64,000 bases of DNA from Deltaproteobacteria bacterium (GTDB lineage: Bacteria > Desulfobacterota > Desulfuromonadia > Desulfuromonadales > Geopsychrobacteraceae): assembly GCA_024280335.1 (NCBI GenBank), contig JAJRQI010000070.1, forward strand, positions 1 to 64,000. The letters run 5' to 3'. Positions 43,384 through 53,430 of this stretch are shown one piece after another. The translations under genes were made by a program, and so were the position numbers. Every line of letters starts with the position of its first letter. Positions within the stretch are counted from its first letter, which is position 1. Below the pieces are notes generated by a model. The model ran no database searches and was not told the DNA's origin. It saw only the letters and a list, made by a program, of their open reading frames with translations.

Positions 43384-45198
43384 TCAGTCCTGATTCTTCT
43401 CCAGGAGCAGATCGATCCGCTGAATCAACTCGCGCGGGAAAAAAGGCTTGGTAATGTAATCGACTGCACCGGCAGCCATCCCCCTCTCCTTTTCATGCTG
43501 ACTCGAAAGGGCGGTAAAGATGGCGACGGGGATATCGCGGGTCAGAGGATCAGCCTTCAGTCTTTCGCAAACGCTGAAACCGTCCATCCCCTGCATATAG
43601 AGATCAAGCAGGATCAGGTCGGGGTTTGAGGAAACCGCCTTCTCCAACCCCTCCGGCCCGCTTGCCGCCAGCTCCAGCTCATAGCTGTCCCGCAACACGA
43701 CCTCAACAAAGCGCCTGATCGCCACATCATCATCAATCAACAAAACACGCGGCAGACCGGCAGCATCGGTCGAAATCGACGCAGCGGCAGAGGGATTTGT
43801 TTCAAAGGGAAAAAGTAAGTGAAAACAGCTGCCCGGTTTTTTCAGGCCGGTTTCTGCTTGTGATCCTGGGCTTTGTGCCCAGACCAAGCCGCCATGTCCA
43901 CGGACGATCCGTTTCACCAGAGCCAATCCGAGCCCCGCTCCGCGTCCCTGAAACTGACTGCCCGAACAGTGTTCATCCAGATTGCCGACGGTATAAAAGC
44001 GTTCAAACACATGTGCCAGCTCCTGGCGAGGGATACCAATTCCGTTGTCGCGGATCTCAACCTCGAAAAAATCTCCCTGCCAACCTAAGCCCTGCGGAAA
44101 TTCCGGCCAGAACAGCTGGATCTGCTCCTGCTGTTTCAGCAGCCTGTCCCTGCTGCACAGCCGCCCACTGACTTGAATCTGCCCACCGCTTTCGGTGTAC
44201 TTGGTCGCATTTTCAATCACGTCCTCCAGCGCCCGACGAACCATCATCGGATCGAATAAAAATTCGGGCCACTGTTCTGCAGGACTCAAATTGAGGGTCA
44301 GCCGACGCTCTTGAAAACTCCAGGCGAGATCTTTGTGGACATGCTGCACCAGGGGGTGGAGCGAGATCGTATGTTTTTGCGGTTGAAAACTTTCGGCTTC
44401 AAAGCGAACAATATCGAGCATGTTCTCGACAATATCCGACAGTCGCTGTGAACCCTGCATGGCGTAACCGAGCAGGTCCCTTTCATCCTGATTGATCTTC
44501 TCCGGCAGGCTTTCCTCCAGGTATTCCAGGGAACCGAGCAGAAACGTCAGCGGCGTTCGCAGTTCGTGGGAAGCAATGCCGATAAAATCACTCTTGAGCC
44601 GTCCCAGCTCACGCAGTTCAGCATTGGCCTTTCCCTGTTCAGCCATCGCCTGCTGCAACTGCTGCTGCGACAACTCAAGCGCCTGCGCCTTCTCCTGCAT
44701 GGCTTTGTGACCGGCCTGCAATTCCTCATAAAGCCGGCGGCGCTCAATCTCACGCAATTTCCCATCGGTCAGATCGCGTGCCACCAGCAGCACCCCGGAA
44801 ACCTCATCGCCGGCGTGAATCGGTTCCAGCTGCAGAGACAAGGTCACCTGACGATCGCTCGGCCAGGTGAAAAGCTGCTCAAAGCTTTTCCCTTGCCCCT
44901 TCAGCGCTTGACGAAACGCAGTTCTAACCAGCGGCTGCTCAGCAAACAGATCGCCTAAGGAGAGTGCCCGCAGAGACTGTGGTTGCCAGCCGAGCACCTG
45001 CACACAGGCTCGATTGGCCCGTGTGATCCGCCCGGTACAATCGAAACAGATGATCGCATCCTTGACCGCTTCAAAAAGATCCCGATAACGCACCTCCGAG
45101 ACTTCCAGGTCATGAATCCGCTGCTGCTCCTGAAAACAGTCCGTTCGTCCCGAAACGCAGTATAGTTCCTTGTCTTTTTGCCCGTTTGAAGAATTCAC
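43384..45198 (-). CDS. Hybrid sensor histidine kinase with C-terminal receiver
   Basis: The product is 604 residues with no membrane segment, so it senses in the cytoplasm. A PAS domain lies at about 35-145 (FEAVKDAIICFDCTGRITRA), then a coiled coil to about 195. HisKA has H211 in IASHELRTPLTFLLG. The HATPase domain (about 310-465) has ENATKY, DNGIGIP and GAGLGLALVK. The receiver domain (484-600) has DDD, phospho-acceptor D532 (LILLDLYM) and K584 (YITKPF). A GTG start at 45198 follows AGGGGTGA. The signal and output partner are unknown. It lies between rho and a lipoprotein gene. Confidence 0.93.
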   Translation of the reverse strand: MNSSNGQKDKELYCVSGRTDCFQEQQRIHDLEVSEVRYRDLFEAVKDAIICFDCTGRITRANRACVQVLGWQPQSLRALSLGDLFAEQPLVRTAFRQALKGQGKSFEQLFTWPSDRQVTLSLQLEPIHAGDEVSGVLLVARDLTDGKLREIERRRLYEELQAGHKAMQEKAQALELSQQQLQQAMAEQGKANAELRELGRLKSDFIGIASHELRTPLTFLLGSLEYLEESLPEKINQDERDLLGYAMQGSQRLSDIVENMLDIVRFEAESFQPQKHTISLHPLVQHVHKDLAWSFQERRLTLNLSPAEQWPEFLFDPMMVRRALEDVIENATKYTESGGQIQVSGRLCSRDRLLKQQEQIQLFWPEFPQGLGWQGDFFEVEIRDNGIGIPRQELAHVFERFYTVGNLDEHCSGSQFQGRGAGLGLALVKRIVRGHGGLVWAQSPGSQAETGLKKPGSCFHLLFPFETNPSAAASISTDAAGLPRVLLIDDDVAIRRFVEVVLRDSYELELAASGPEGLEKAVSSNPDLILLDLYMQGMDGFSVCERLKADPLTRDIPVAIFTALSSQHEKERGMAAGAVDYITKPFFPRELIQRIDLLLEKNQD

Positions 45199-45275
45199 CG
45201 GTCACCCCTGAAGACAATTAGCCGTAATTAATCAACCAAGGATACCACAGGATCAACCAGCTGCAAGCATTTCAT

Positions 45276-46052
45276 CTATTGCAAGCTATCCAGCAATCCG
45301 GGGCTGATTCCGGAACTGATCCGCTCAAACAGTTCGAGGTACATTTTCGGCATGCGCAGCTTGCCTTTTTTGTCCGGCCCCTCGACAAGTACGCGTTCAA
45401 TGCCGGCCAGACCGATATTTTTCACCCGAACATGGTCGGTACGATTGTAATAGGCTTCATCAAAATCAGGATACTGCAACTGCAGCGCCTGATAACTGTC
45501 GGTACCGTTTAACTGCCAAAGAATTTGCCCGTCACGGCCGACAACGGCCGCAGTCGCCAGCACATCGCTGTAGTCTGTTTTCAGTGACTCAAGCAAGTTT
45601 CGTGAACGGCGGGTTTCCTCAACCTGAGCCCCGCTGAAGACCACTACCAACAGGGCATCGACTACATTCCTCCGGGCCAGCTCGGCAATCGTTTCCTGAT
45701 TGAAGGCAAACCCCTTCGGTCGACCGTGCGAATCGACCGGCAGTGCTCCTTCCAGCAACGACATACCGAGCAGCTCTGCCCCCCCCGGCAGACTGCGGAC
45801 ATCAAAGTAACCCTTCTTGTTCTTCAGGCGTGCCACCAACTCATCATGCTTGCCGACATTTGTCCGCAACAGCAGGTCGTAGACCCCCTCGCTGTGCGGA
45901 TAAGCCAGCGGCGTGGCACGATCAATCAGCAGCGGCAGGACACCAAGTACCTGCACCTTGGCCCGATATTCCTGCTTTGGAACCTGGAAACGTCCCCAGC
46001 CGCAGCCACCCAACATCAGCAACAACAAGGCAAAACCAACAATCCGTCGCAT
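45276..46052 (-). CDS. Lipoprotein of unknown function
   Basis: The product is 258 residues. The lipobox LLLMLGGCGW marks a lipid-anchored exported protein. The body has LGVLPLLIDRATPLAYPHSE at its start and DALLVVVFSGAQV, VVGRDGQILWQLNG later. The layout resembles proteins of the CsgG/GNA1162 type that start with a conserved strand and build an alpha/beta domain, but I cannot name the family. GGAGG precedes the ATG. It is on the same strand as, and upstream of, the hybrid kinase gene (77-base gap), so co-transcription is possible. Confidence 0.75.
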   Translation of the reverse strand: MRRIVGFALLLLMLGGCGWGRFQVPKQEYRAKVQVLGVLPLLIDRATPLAYPHSEGVYDLLLRTNVGKHDELVARLKNKKGYFDVRSLPGGAELLGMSLLEGALPVDSHGRPKGFAFNQETIAELARRNVVDALLVVVFSGAQVEETRRSRNLLESLKTDYSDVLATAAVVGRDGQILWQLNGTDSYQALQLQYPDFDEAYYNRTDHVRVKNIGLAGIERVLVEGPDKKGKLRMPKMYLELFERISSGISPGLLDSLQ

Positions 46053-46171
46053 AGTAGTCCTCCAATCAAGCCATGTTTGAATACCGACAATCTGCCATTG
46101 AGCTTAGCAGAAACAAACCAGAATCCAGTCGCCTGACAGACAAAACAACCGCCTGCAAGGCCAGTTTCAGC

Positions 46172-47098
46172 TCACAATAACGGGGCGGGCTGGGGGCAGG
46201 TGGAAATCTTCTCTACAGAGAAATGCAGCAACGCCCAGGCCAACAACTCTTTTGCCGAAGCCTTGGACAACGGCTCCGGGACCGGCTGGCCGAGAAAGCG
46301 CAACGCATGCCAGAGCGCCAGCGAACCATTCTCAGCCGTCACCACAGCAGAAGCACCATGGCGTTTACTCAGTTTTTCCTGATCGGCACCCAGCGCCAGC
46401 GGCAGGTGGTAATACTCGGGCAACGGCTGCTGCAAACACTGATACAGATAGACTTGTCTCGCCGTCGAAGGCAGCAGATCGGCACCGCGCACCACCTGGG
46501 TTACGCCGCTGTCAATGTCGTCCACAACCACCGCCAGCTGATAGGCAAACAGGCCATCGGCCCGGCGCAGCACGAAATCTCCGATCTCCCGTTGCAGATT
46601 TTGCTGCTGCAGCCCAAAAACCTTATCCCGGCAACAAATCATTCGATCTTCAACCCGCAAGCGGATCGCCAGCTCCTCTCGGCTGCCGACCGGCCCCTGC
46701 CGACAGCGGCCGGGGTAAACTGGCCCTTCCTCGCCCGGATGCGGGGCGCTGAGCAGAATTTCCCGGCGTGAACAGTTGCAATCAAACAGCTGCTGCTGCT
46801 CACAGAGTTGTTGTAAAATCTGCTGATAGCGCTTGCTGCGGCTGCTCTGATAGAGGATTTCGCCATCCCACTCGAAACCGAGTTGCTCAAGCAGGCGGAT
46901 CATCGCCTCTGCCGCGCCGGGAACTACGCGTGGCGGATCCAGGTCCTCGATCCGCAGCAACCAACTGCCACGCCTGAGCCGCGCCAGCAGGTAACTGCCA
47001 AGCGCCGCCACCAGTGAGCCGAAATGCAGCGGGCCGGTCGGACTGGGGGCAAAACGACCGATCACCGCGCCCTGCTGTTGTCTGTTTTCTGGCATCAT
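46172..47098 (-). CDS. gluQ: Glutamyl-Q tRNA(Asp) synthetase
   Basis: The product is 308 residues, a truncated glutamyl-tRNA synthetase without the anticodon-binding domain. The HIGH-type motif is in APSPTGPLHFGSL, and the KMSKS-type motif is KLSKRHGASA. A zinc site CNCSRREI with a later CR is visible. It attaches glutamate to queuosine in tRNA(Asp). The ATG at 47098 or the following ATG at 47095 could start it; neither has a strong ribosome site. Confidence 0.93.
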   Translation of the reverse strand: MMPENRQQQGAVIGRFAPSPTGPLHFGSLVAALGSYLLARLRRGSWLLRIEDLDPPRVVPGAAEAMIRLLEQLGFEWDGEILYQSSRSKRYQQILQQLCEQQQLFDCNCSRREILLSAPHPGEEGPVYPGRCRQGPVGSREELAIRLRVEDRMICCRDKVFGLQQQNLQREIGDFVLRRADGLFAYQLAVVVDDIDSGVTQVVRGADLLPSTARQVYLYQCLQQPLPEYYHLPLALGADQEKLSKRHGASAVVTAENGSLALWHALRFLGQPVPEPLSKASAKELLAWALLHFSVEKISTCPQPAPLL

Positions 47099-47191
47099 TT
47101 CTGTTTCTGCATTGAAGTTCGATCCAAATGATGCGATCTGGCAGCGGTGCTGTCAAGCCTTGAAGAAATGTTGATACCGCTAAACCGAGCA

Positions 47192-47220
47192 TTGACATCG
47201 ATCCCGGTTCCGTGTATTGC
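47192..47220 (+). promoter_or_regulatory. Promoter and possible operator for the Rrf2 regulator gene
   Basis: TTGACA (47192-47197) and TATTGC (47215-47220) are 17 bases apart. TTACTGGTAA, a short palindrome, follows at once and could be an autoregulatory site. Confidence 0.55.
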
Positions 47221-47253
47221 TTACTGGTAAAGTTAGCAATGTGGAGGTTTTAA

Positions 47254-47688
47254 GTGGTCATTACCCGCGCAACCGAGTACGCAATCAGAACCGTCATCTT
47301 TCTGGCTCAACAGCCACCGGATGAAATCGTCCTGAAAAAAGATATCTGCCGGACCCAGGATGTCACCCCGGCATTTCTGACCAAAATCCTCCAGCCCTTG
47401 ATCAAGGTGGGAATCGTCAACTCGCAGCGGGGAGTCGGCGGTGGTTTCCTGCTGGCAAAAGACCCGGCCGAGATCACCCTGCTCGATATTTTGCAGGCCG
47501 AAGAAGGCCCGCTGAAACTGAATCACTGCCTGGTGGAAGAGGATGTCTGCCAACGCGAGAGTCACTGTTCGGCTCATGAGATCTGGGCCGAAGCCCAGGG
47601 AAAAATGATTGAAGTTCTGCAAGGCTACAGTGTTGAAGAGTTGGTTCGTCGTGAAAAAGAGAAGCTGGCCCTGCTGGTCAACGAATAA
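47254..47688 (+). CDS. Rrf2-family transcription regulator with Fe-S-type cysteines
   Basis: The product is 144 residues. The N-terminal winged helix (VITRATEYAIRTVIFLAQQP, LTKILQPLIKVGIVNSQRG with VGGGF wing) is standard Rrf2. Three cysteines in CLVEEDVCQRESHC match the cluster-binding loop of IscR/NsrR/RirA-like members. It therefore likely senses Fe-S status, NO or oxygen. GTG start behind GGAGGT. It is divergent from gluQ and has its own terminator. No isc or suf genes are nearby, so the regulon lies elsewhere. Confidence 0.92.
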   Translation: MVITRATEYAIRTVIFLAQQPPDEIVLKKDICRTQDVTPAFLTKILQPLIKVGIVNSQRGVGGGFLLAKDPAEITLLDILQAEEGPLKLNHCLVEEDVCQRESHCSAHEIWAEAQGKMIEVLQGYSVEELVRREKEKLALLVNE

Positions 47689-47720
47689 TCCGCTACTTTC
47701 ATATAATACAGCTGCAAAAA

Positions 47721-47756
47721 GGACCGTCGATGATAAATTTCGACGGTCCTTTTTTC
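47721..47756 (+). terminator. Terminator after the Rrf2 regulator gene
   Basis: GGACCGTCGA pairs with TCGACGGTCC around a short loop, followed by TTTTTT. Confidence 0.9.
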
Positions 47757-47803
47757 GGACAAAAACACGATAAAGCCGGAGAGTTAACTTTTTGCGACGC
47801 CAT

Positions 47804-47848
47804 CAAAAAATACCCTGGAGACCAGGAGGGATAAGGTCATCCAGGGTA
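47804..47848 (-). terminator. Terminator after the ammonium transporter gene
   Basis: On the minus strand TACCCTGG and GACC pair with GGTC and CCAGGGTA with a one-base bulge on each side, followed by TTTTTTG. A second small hairpin (GGAGGC/GCCTCC) lies between it and the stop codon. Confidence 0.75.
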
Positions 47849-47943
47849 AAGCAGGAGGCTGCCACGGCCTCCTGTAAGCGTTCGCTCTTTACGCACAGTC
47901 TATCCCCCGTGCCGGAAAGGTCAAACGCTGCATCCAATTAATT

Positions 47944-49158
47944 CTACCTAACCGTATCTTCCGGGTAAGCATTGATGTGATGTACGCTCAGGTCGGCTCC
48001 GGCAAACTCCTGTTCCTCGCTCAAACGGAAGCCGCTGACCTTATCAATCACTTTATAAACCAGAAATCCGGTGGCTAGCGCATAGACCACCGCGAGCAGG
48101 CTGCCAGCCAATTGCGACAGGAACGAAACGCCCCCCAAACCGCCAAGGGCCGTCGAACCGAAAATTCCTGCAGAGATCCCGCCCCAGGTACCAACCACCC
48201 CGTGCAAAGGCCAAACACCGAGGACATCGTCAATCTTCAACTTTTCCTGCTCAATCTGAAAACCGTAAACAAAGATCAACGAACCGAGACCGCCGATAAA
48301 AAATGCCCCGATCGGATGCACCAGATCGGAACCGGCACAGATGGCGATCAAACCAGCTAAAGCTCCGTTGTGCACGAAGCCGGGATCATTCTTGCTGGCA
48401 ACCAGTGCGAACAGCACGCCGCCAACCATTGCCAGCAGTGAGTTGACTGCCACCAGACCGGAGATCCCCGCCAGAGATTGTGCGCTCATAACGTTGAAAC
48501 CGAACCAGCCGACCGCCAGAATCCAACTGCCGAGCGCCAAAAAGGGGATATTGCTGACCGGGATCGCCTGACTGCGGCCACGAACATAACGGCCCATCCG
48601 CGGACCAAGCACCAAGACTGCGGGTAATGCTAACCAGCCGCCGATCGAGTGAACCACGACGCTGCCAGCGAAGTCATGGAAAGGAGCACCGAAGGTTGCT
48701 TCGAAAAAGCCCTGCAGTCCGGCACTGTTTCGCCCCCAGATAATCGATTCGAAGAGCGGGTAAGAGATCCCGGCAAAGATCGCCCCAGCAACTACCTGCG
48801 GCCAGAACTTGGCCCGCTCGGCAATCCCGCCGGAAATGATCGCCGGAATACAGGCGGCAAAGCAGAGCAGAAAAAAGAACCGGACCAGCTCGTACCCTTG
48901 GTTGCTGCCCAGCAGATCTGCTGCCGGCAGCAGAAAATTAACCCCGTAGGCGATCGGATATCCGATCAGAAAGTAAACAACCGTCGAAACAGACCAGTCA
49001 GAAAGGATTTTGACAAAAGCATTGACCTGGTTCTTTTTGCGAACCGTCCCCACTTCCAGAAAAGCAAATCCGGCATGCATGGCAAAGACCATGACTGCCC
49101 CGAGCAATAAAAACAGAACATCCCCACCCCGCTGCAGGGCCGCAAGCGATTCACCCAT
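47944..49158 (-). CDS. amtB: Ammonium transporter
   Basis: The product is 404 residues with about eleven membrane helices. Features: GGDVLFLLLGAVMVFAMHAG, FLEVGTVRKKN, pore residues in GSVVVHSIGGWLALPAVLVL and the second pore His in GVWPLHGVVGTWGG. The ATG at 49158 follows GAGGAGG and is preferred over 49200. No glnK-type PII gene adjoins it, which is unusual because amtB and glnK are usually paired. It conducts ammonia across the inner membrane. Confidence 0.95.
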   Translation of the reverse strand: MGESLAALQRGGDVLFLLLGAVMVFAMHAGFAFLEVGTVRKKNQVNAFVKILSDWSVSTVVYFLIGYPIAYGVNFLLPAADLLGSNQGYELVRFFFLLCFAACIPAIISGGIAERAKFWPQVVAGAIFAGISYPLFESIIWGRNSAGLQGFFEATFGAPFHDFAGSVVVHSIGGWLALPAVLVLGPRMGRYVRGRSQAIPVSNIPFLALGSWILAVGWFGFNVMSAQSLAGISGLVAVNSLLAMVGGVLFALVASKNDPGFVHNGALAGLIAICAGSDLVHPIGAFFIGGLGSLIFVYGFQIEQEKLKIDDVLGVWPLHGVVGTWGGISAGIFGSTALGGLGGVSFLSQLAGSLLAVVYALATGFLVYKVIDKVSGFRLSEEQEFAGADLSVHHINAYPEDTVR

Positions 49159-49483
49159 GAGAAAAACCTCCTCGTTCTTTGTATGTTTCGCCAACGTCAT
49201 CGTCAGGCTGGAGGGACATCCTTCAATAGCCGTGCCGAGTCAAAAAGAGCATGAAACCTGTGGAATTGGCTCCGGGCAAACCAGGCTCTGCCTGTTTTTT
49301 AACCAGTGCTGCCTGTTTTTTTGTCAGTTCGCCGGAAAGCCTTCCCCAAAAGACGAAAAAAGCTGACGAGGCTCCTGAAGCCCTGCTTGCATGTTTCCGA
49401 CGAACATTATACAATTCAAAGATTCCAGATTTTCAACATACCAACTTCCGAACAGTTCTCTCTGTTGCGTTTAAGGGTACCTA
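49159..49483. other. Divergent regulatory region between amtB and the chemoreceptor gene
   Basis: No gene is seen. A minus-strand sigma-70-like pair lies at 49406-49436. A direct repeat of CTGCCTGTTTTTT occurs twice 21 bases apart (near 49288 and 49309). I did not find a clear sigma-54 (-24/-12) site before amtB, although such promoters are common for nitrogen genes. Confidence 0.4.
49406..49436 (-). promoter_or_regulatory. Possible promoter for amtB
   Basis: On the minus strand TTGAAA (49436-49431) and a perfect TATAAT (49411-49406) are separated by 19 bases, two more than ideal. Confidence 0.35.
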
Positions 49484-51895
49484 ATGTCAAATGCACTCAG
49501 CATTCGCTGGAAGATTCTGGTCAGCCTTCTGGCGCTGGCCATTGTTCCGATGCTTTTGCTCACCTATCTGTTTACCGACATGATCAGCGAGCAGATTGAC
49601 GGTCAGATGGAGTTGCTGGCCGATCAGTCCGGCCGCTTCATTATGCAATCAGCGTCAGACAGTGAAGATCTGCTCCTCGAAGCGATCAATCTGATGAGCA
49701 AAGACGAGGAGTTACTCAACGCGGTTTACTTCACGCAGCTGACCGAAGATTCGGGACAGCTTTACGAAATTCTGCAGAGATACCGAATTCAATTCGACTT
49801 TGACAGCATCGAGCTGCTTCACAACAGTGGTCACATCCATCGCATAACCACAACAGCGGACAAAGGCGGAGCTCAGGAAGACATCAAAAACGACCCGCCC
49901 TCCCTGCAGACGTTGGGTATTGAAACAACAGAGGTGACCATCAAAGACGGACAATTAACTATCCGCAGCGTCACACCGATCAAACTGCAAGGCAGTATCG
50001 TTGCCAGCTTGAGAGCTTTCCGCACGATAGATGACAAGCTGACCAGCCAGCTTCAGGCCATGATTGACGCCGATATCGGTTTCCACGACGGGAAAAAGGT
50101 CCTGACCTGCAGCAATGCTGAACTGAAAAATCTTCCGCTGGCAGCGATGCTTGACGAGGACTTCGTTACCACCTCCTTGAATAATCGCACCCATGTCCTC
50201 TACAACTACCCGCTGAACCACGAAACTGCGGGCTTCATCATCGCTCTTGATCGTTCCTATCTTGAGGCGGCGACAAAGTCGCTGCGGCAAACCCTGCTGA
50301 TGGTCGTTCTGGGCGTTATGTTCGTGGCGATTATTTTCGGCCTGGTTATTTCCCGCGGAATTGTCAAACCACTCAATTCAGTCGTGCAAAATCTGCGGGA
50401 GATTGCGGAAGGGGAAGCAGACTTGACGCAGACGCTTAAGGTCACCAGCCACGACGAAGTCGGTTTGCTGGCGACAAGTTTTAACAGTTTCATCGCCCGG
50501 CTGCGCGAGATAGTGCTGCGTACCCGTGAAACGGCCGGCAGCCTTTCAGACGCATCCAGCTCGATCCGCAGCAAATTTTCTGAAGTCAGCGGCAGTGCCA
50601 TCGAGCAGACTGTCGCACTGGAAAAATCACATGCCGGAATCACCGAGATCGGCAAAAGCGCCGGTGAAATTGCCGACAATGTTTCCAATCTGGTCGCCTC
50701 GGTGCAGCAGAGCGCCGCAGCAACCCACGAACTGGAATCAACCACGATCAGCATCTCCGAACAGATGGAAAACCTGTTCGGCATCATCAGCGACATTTCC
50801 AGCTCGATCCACCAGCTCTCCTCCTCCAACGAACAGATCGACGGGAACGTGGTTGAACTTTCCACCAGTGCCCGAGAAACCTCTGCCTCTGCCGAGCAGA
50901 TGGAGCAGGCCACCAAAGCCATCGAAAAAAGCGCACAGCAAACCAGTCAGTTAGCCCAGCAAGCTGCCGGTCAAGCATTGGAAGGAAAGGCTGCCGTCCA
51001 GGATACGATCCGCGGCATCAGCGGCCTGCAGCAGCTGATTGAGCAGGCCCACATGGCGATTCAAGAACTGGGTGAGCGATCGGATGCCATCGGCAATATC
51101 ATCAACGTCATCGCCGATGTCGCGGATCAGACCAATCTGCTGGCCCTGAACGCAGCAATTATCGCTGCCCAGGCGGGCGAGCACGGCCAAGGTTTTGCTG
51201 TGGTTGCCGAAGAGATCCGCGATCTCGCTGAGCGCACCTCCATTTCAACCAAGGAGATCGCGGAAATCATCGAAAACCTGCAACAGGGAACCCAGGCAGC
51301 AGTCATCACCATCGAGGCCGGCAGCGTTCGCGCCCAACAGGAGGTTGCGCGTTCTCATGCCGCCGGCGAGGCCTTGGAAAAGTTGCACGAAAGTTCCATT
51401 ACCTCGACCGAACAAATCACCGGCATCGCCAGGCAAACTCAAATGCAGTCGGCAGAAAATCGAAAAATCACCAAGGCAGTACTCGGCATCACCACGATGT
51501 TGGAACAGATCGCCCTTTCGATCGGTCAGCAGACCGCCAGCACCCGCAACCTGTCCGGCGCCGCGGAATCGATGAAAAACATCGCCGGCCGGGTCAACAC
51601 CAGTACCGCAGAACAGAGCCGCGGCAGCCAACAGATCGCCCAGAGTATGGAGCACATCCAGCAGATGATCGAGCTGATCGACAGCGCCACCCGGGAACAG
51701 AATCAGCGCAGCAATGAGGTGATTCAATCGGTCGCCATGGTCCGGCAGATTGCCGAGGACAATGCTGATCGTGCTGCCGACATGGACGCGGTGGTCGCGG
51801 ATCTCTCCGAACAGGCGCAAGATCTGCGTAAAGAGATGGGCGCTTTCAAGGTCGATCTTCAAGCAGAATCAGCTGACGAGGAATTTGACAACTGA
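49484..51895 (+). CDS. Methyl-accepting chemotaxis protein with altered signalling tip
   Basis: The product is 803 residues. The first membrane helix is at about 10-30 ([20 protein letters not shown]). A periplasmic sensor region of about 235 residues follows, which may be Cache-like. The second helix is at about 268-292 ([20 protein letters not shown]), then HAMP and a long cytoplasmic coiled coil. The signalling tip reads [21 protein letters not shown]560 and Q563 replace the Glu and Arg found in nearly all receptors. The tail ends [15 protein letters not shown] with no CheR-docking pentapeptide. It is monocistronic and its ligand is unknown. Confidence 0.93.
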   Translation: MSNALSIRWKILVSLLALAIVPMLLLTYLFTDMISEQIDGQMELLADQSGRFIMQSASDSEDLLLEAINLMSKDEELLNAVYFTQLTEDSGQLYEILQRYRIQFDFDSIELLHNSGHIHRITTTADKGGAQEDIKNDPPSLQTLGIETTEVTIKDGQLTIRSVTPIKLQGSIVASLRAFRTIDDKLTSQLQAMIDADIGFHDGKKVLTCSNAELKNLPLAAMLDEDFVTTSLNNRTHVLYNYPLNHETAGFIIALDRSYLEAATKSLRQTLLMVVLGVMFVAIIFGLVISRGIVKPLNSVVQNLREIAEGEADLTQTLKVTSHDEVGLLATSFNSFIARLREIVLRTRETAGSLSDASSSIRSKFSEVSGSAIEQTVALEKSHAGITEIGKSAGEIADNVSNLVASVQQSAAATHELESTTISISEQMENLFGIISDISSSIHQLSSSNEQIDGNVVELSTSARETSASAEQMEQATKAIEKSAQQTSQLAQQAAGQALEGKAAVQDTIRGISGLQQLIEQAHMAIQELGERSDAIGNIINVIADVADQTNLLALNAAIIAAQAGEHGQGFAVVAEEIRDLAERTSISTKEIAEIIENLQQGTQAAVITIEAGSVRAQQEVARSHAAGEALEKLHESSITSTEQITGIARQTQMQSAENRKITKAVLGITTMLEQIALSIGQQTASTRNLSGAAESMKNIAGRVNTSTAEQSRGSQQIAQSMEHIQQMIELIDSATREQNQRSNEVIQSVAMVRQIAEDNADRAADMDAVVADLSEQAQDLRKEMGAFKVDLQAESADEEFDN

Positions 51896-51936
51896 AGAGT
51901 GGTTAAGCTAAAGTCAGCCGTACGTTAATCATTAAA

Positions 51937-52074
51937 CGTCTTTATCCAGAGTGGTGGAGGGAAAAGGCCCTGCGAAGCCACGGCAACCGGTCAGCTGACA
52001 CAGATTATCAGTGGGCGCCTGGTGCCAATTCCTGCCCTGCCGTGCCTTTGGGTTGCGGGGGACAGATGAGGACG
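51937..52074 (+). ncRNA. SAM-I (S-box) riboswitch
   Basis: The conserved S-box core is present: TTATCCAGAGTGGTGGAGGG, AAAGGCCCTGCGAAGCC with ACGGCAACC, GGTGCCAATTCCTGCC and GACAGATGAGG. P1 closes by CGTC (51937) with GACG (52074). It lies upstream of metX with a terminator hairpin between. By family knowledge, SAM binding favours termination and reduces methionine synthesis. Confidence 0.95.
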
Positions 52075-52111
52075 GAGCCCTGCGATACCCTTTTCGAGTC
52101 GTATCCCCATG

Positions 52112-52147
52112 GCCCCTTCCCATCTTTTCGGGAAGGGGCTTTTCTAT
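52112..52147 (+). terminator. Riboswitch expression-platform terminator
   Basis: CCCCTTCCC pairs with GGGAAGGGG around a short loop, followed by CTTTTCT. It lies between the SAM-I aptamer and metX. A GATAC/GTATC pairing just upstream could take part in the switch. Confidence 0.85.
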
Positions 52148-52180
52148 TATTTGATGGTCTCGCAAAAAAGGGGAACTCAC

Positions 52181-53296
52181 TTGAACGATTCCGTCGGCCT
52201 GGTCACTACAGAATACGCCGATTTCGCTGAAGATCTGCGACTGGAGAGCGGCCGCCTGCTCGGCCCGCTGACGATCGCCTATGAGCGCTACGGCACCCTG
52301 AACAGCGACGGCTCCAACGCGATTCTGGTTACTCATGCCTGGACCGGTGATGCGCACGCCGCCGGATTCCACAGTGAAGAGGATCGCAAGCCGGGCTGGT
52401 GGGATAACATGATCGGCCCGGGCAAGGTGCTCGACACCGACCGCTTCTTTGTCCTCTGCAGCAACACCATCGGCTCCTGTAAAGGCTCCACCGGTCCAAC
52501 CAGCATCAATCCGAAAACCAAACGGCCGTACCGCCTGAGCTTTCCGGCCTTGATGGTTCGCGACATGGTCCGCGCGCAGAAAAGACTGATCGACCAGTTG
52601 GGAATCAACTCGCTGTTAGCCGTAGTCGGCGGTTCGATGGGCGCGATGCAGGCGCTGGAATGGGGGATCCACTACCCGGAGAGGGTCCGCTCCATCATCC
52701 CGATTGCCGGAACCGGCCGCACCTCGCCGATGTCGATCGCGCTCAACAGTCTGGCGCGACAGGCGATCTACAATGATCCGCTGTGGAAAAAAGGTAACTA
52801 TCGACTGGAACATCCACCGGCAGATGGATTGGCCCTGGCGCGGGCGGTCGGTCATATTTCGTTTCTGTCAGATGCCTCGATGCAGCTCAAGTTCAGCCGG
52901 CGTTTTTCGGTCCGTGACGGCATGTTCGACTTCTTCGGCAAGTTTGAGATTGAACGCTACCTCGATTACAACGGCAGTAACTTTGTCGGTCGCTTCGACA
53001 CCAATTCATTCCTCTATCTGGCCAAGGCACTCGACCTGTACGATGTCGCCTGGAACTTCGACTCCTTAAGTGAAGCCCTTGATCGGCTCGACTGCCCATC
53101 CCTCTGGTTCGCCTTCAGCTCCGACTGGCTCTACCCTCCGCAGCAGCCCGAGGAGGTCGTCAACGAACTGCAACGGCTGAACAAACCGGTCGACTATCAC
53201 CTGATCCAGTCCGACTACGGACACGATTCATTTCTGGTTGAACCGGAGAAGTTTGTTCCTATTTTGAAGGATTTTCTTGACGAGCAGGCGGGATAG
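52181..53296 (+). CDS. metX: Homoserine O-acetyltransferase
   Basis: The product is 371 residues, an alpha/beta hydrolase. It transfers acetyl from acetyl-CoA to homoserine in methionine synthesis. Motifs: [15 protein letters not shown], the nucleophile serine in [15 protein letters not shown], the acid in SDWLYPP and the catalytic histidine in [13 protein letters not shown] at 52181 with GGGGA upstream is the best start. ATG 52154 lies earlier but has no ribosome site separate from the terminator. Succinyl specificity cannot be excluded from sequence alone. It is controlled by the SAM-I riboswitch. Confidence 0.92.
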   Translation: MNDSVGLVTTEYADFAEDLRLESGRLLGPLTIAYERYGTLNSDGSNAILVTHAWTGDAHAAGFHSEEDRKPGWWDNMIGPGKVLDTDRFFVLCSNTIGSCKGSTGPTSINPKTKRPYRLSFPALMVRDMVRAQKRLIDQLGINSLLAVVGGSMGAMQALEWGIHYPERVRSIIPIAGTGRTSPMSIALNSLARQAIYNDPLWKKGNYRLEHPPADGLALARAVGHISFLSDASMQLKFSRRFSVRDGMFDFFGKFEIERYLDYNGSNFVGRFDTNSFLYLAKALDLYDVAWNFDSLSEALDRLDCPSLWFAFSSDWLYPPQQPEEVVNELQRLNKPVDYHLIQSDYGHDSFLVEPEKFVPILKDFLDEQAG

Positions 53297-53333
53297 GACC
53301 GTGACACCCCGACAACCGGCGGGCGTCTATTGC

Positions 53334-53411
53334 GTAGGGGCGATCCTTGTGATCATCCGGCTTGAGATCAGGCGTATAAAGAACAAGGGCGAATACAAGA
53401 TTCGCCCCTAC
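53334..53411. repeat. GTAGGGGCGA palindromic repeat, copy 4 (after metX)
   Basis: The 78-bp element has ends GTAGGGGCGATCCTTGTGAT and GGGCGAATACAAGATTCGCC followed by CCTAC. The left hairpin is degraded compared with copies in the his genes. It lies between metX and a small minus-strand gene. Confidence 0.85.
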
Positions 53412-53430
53412 GCCACCTGTTGACCCGATT

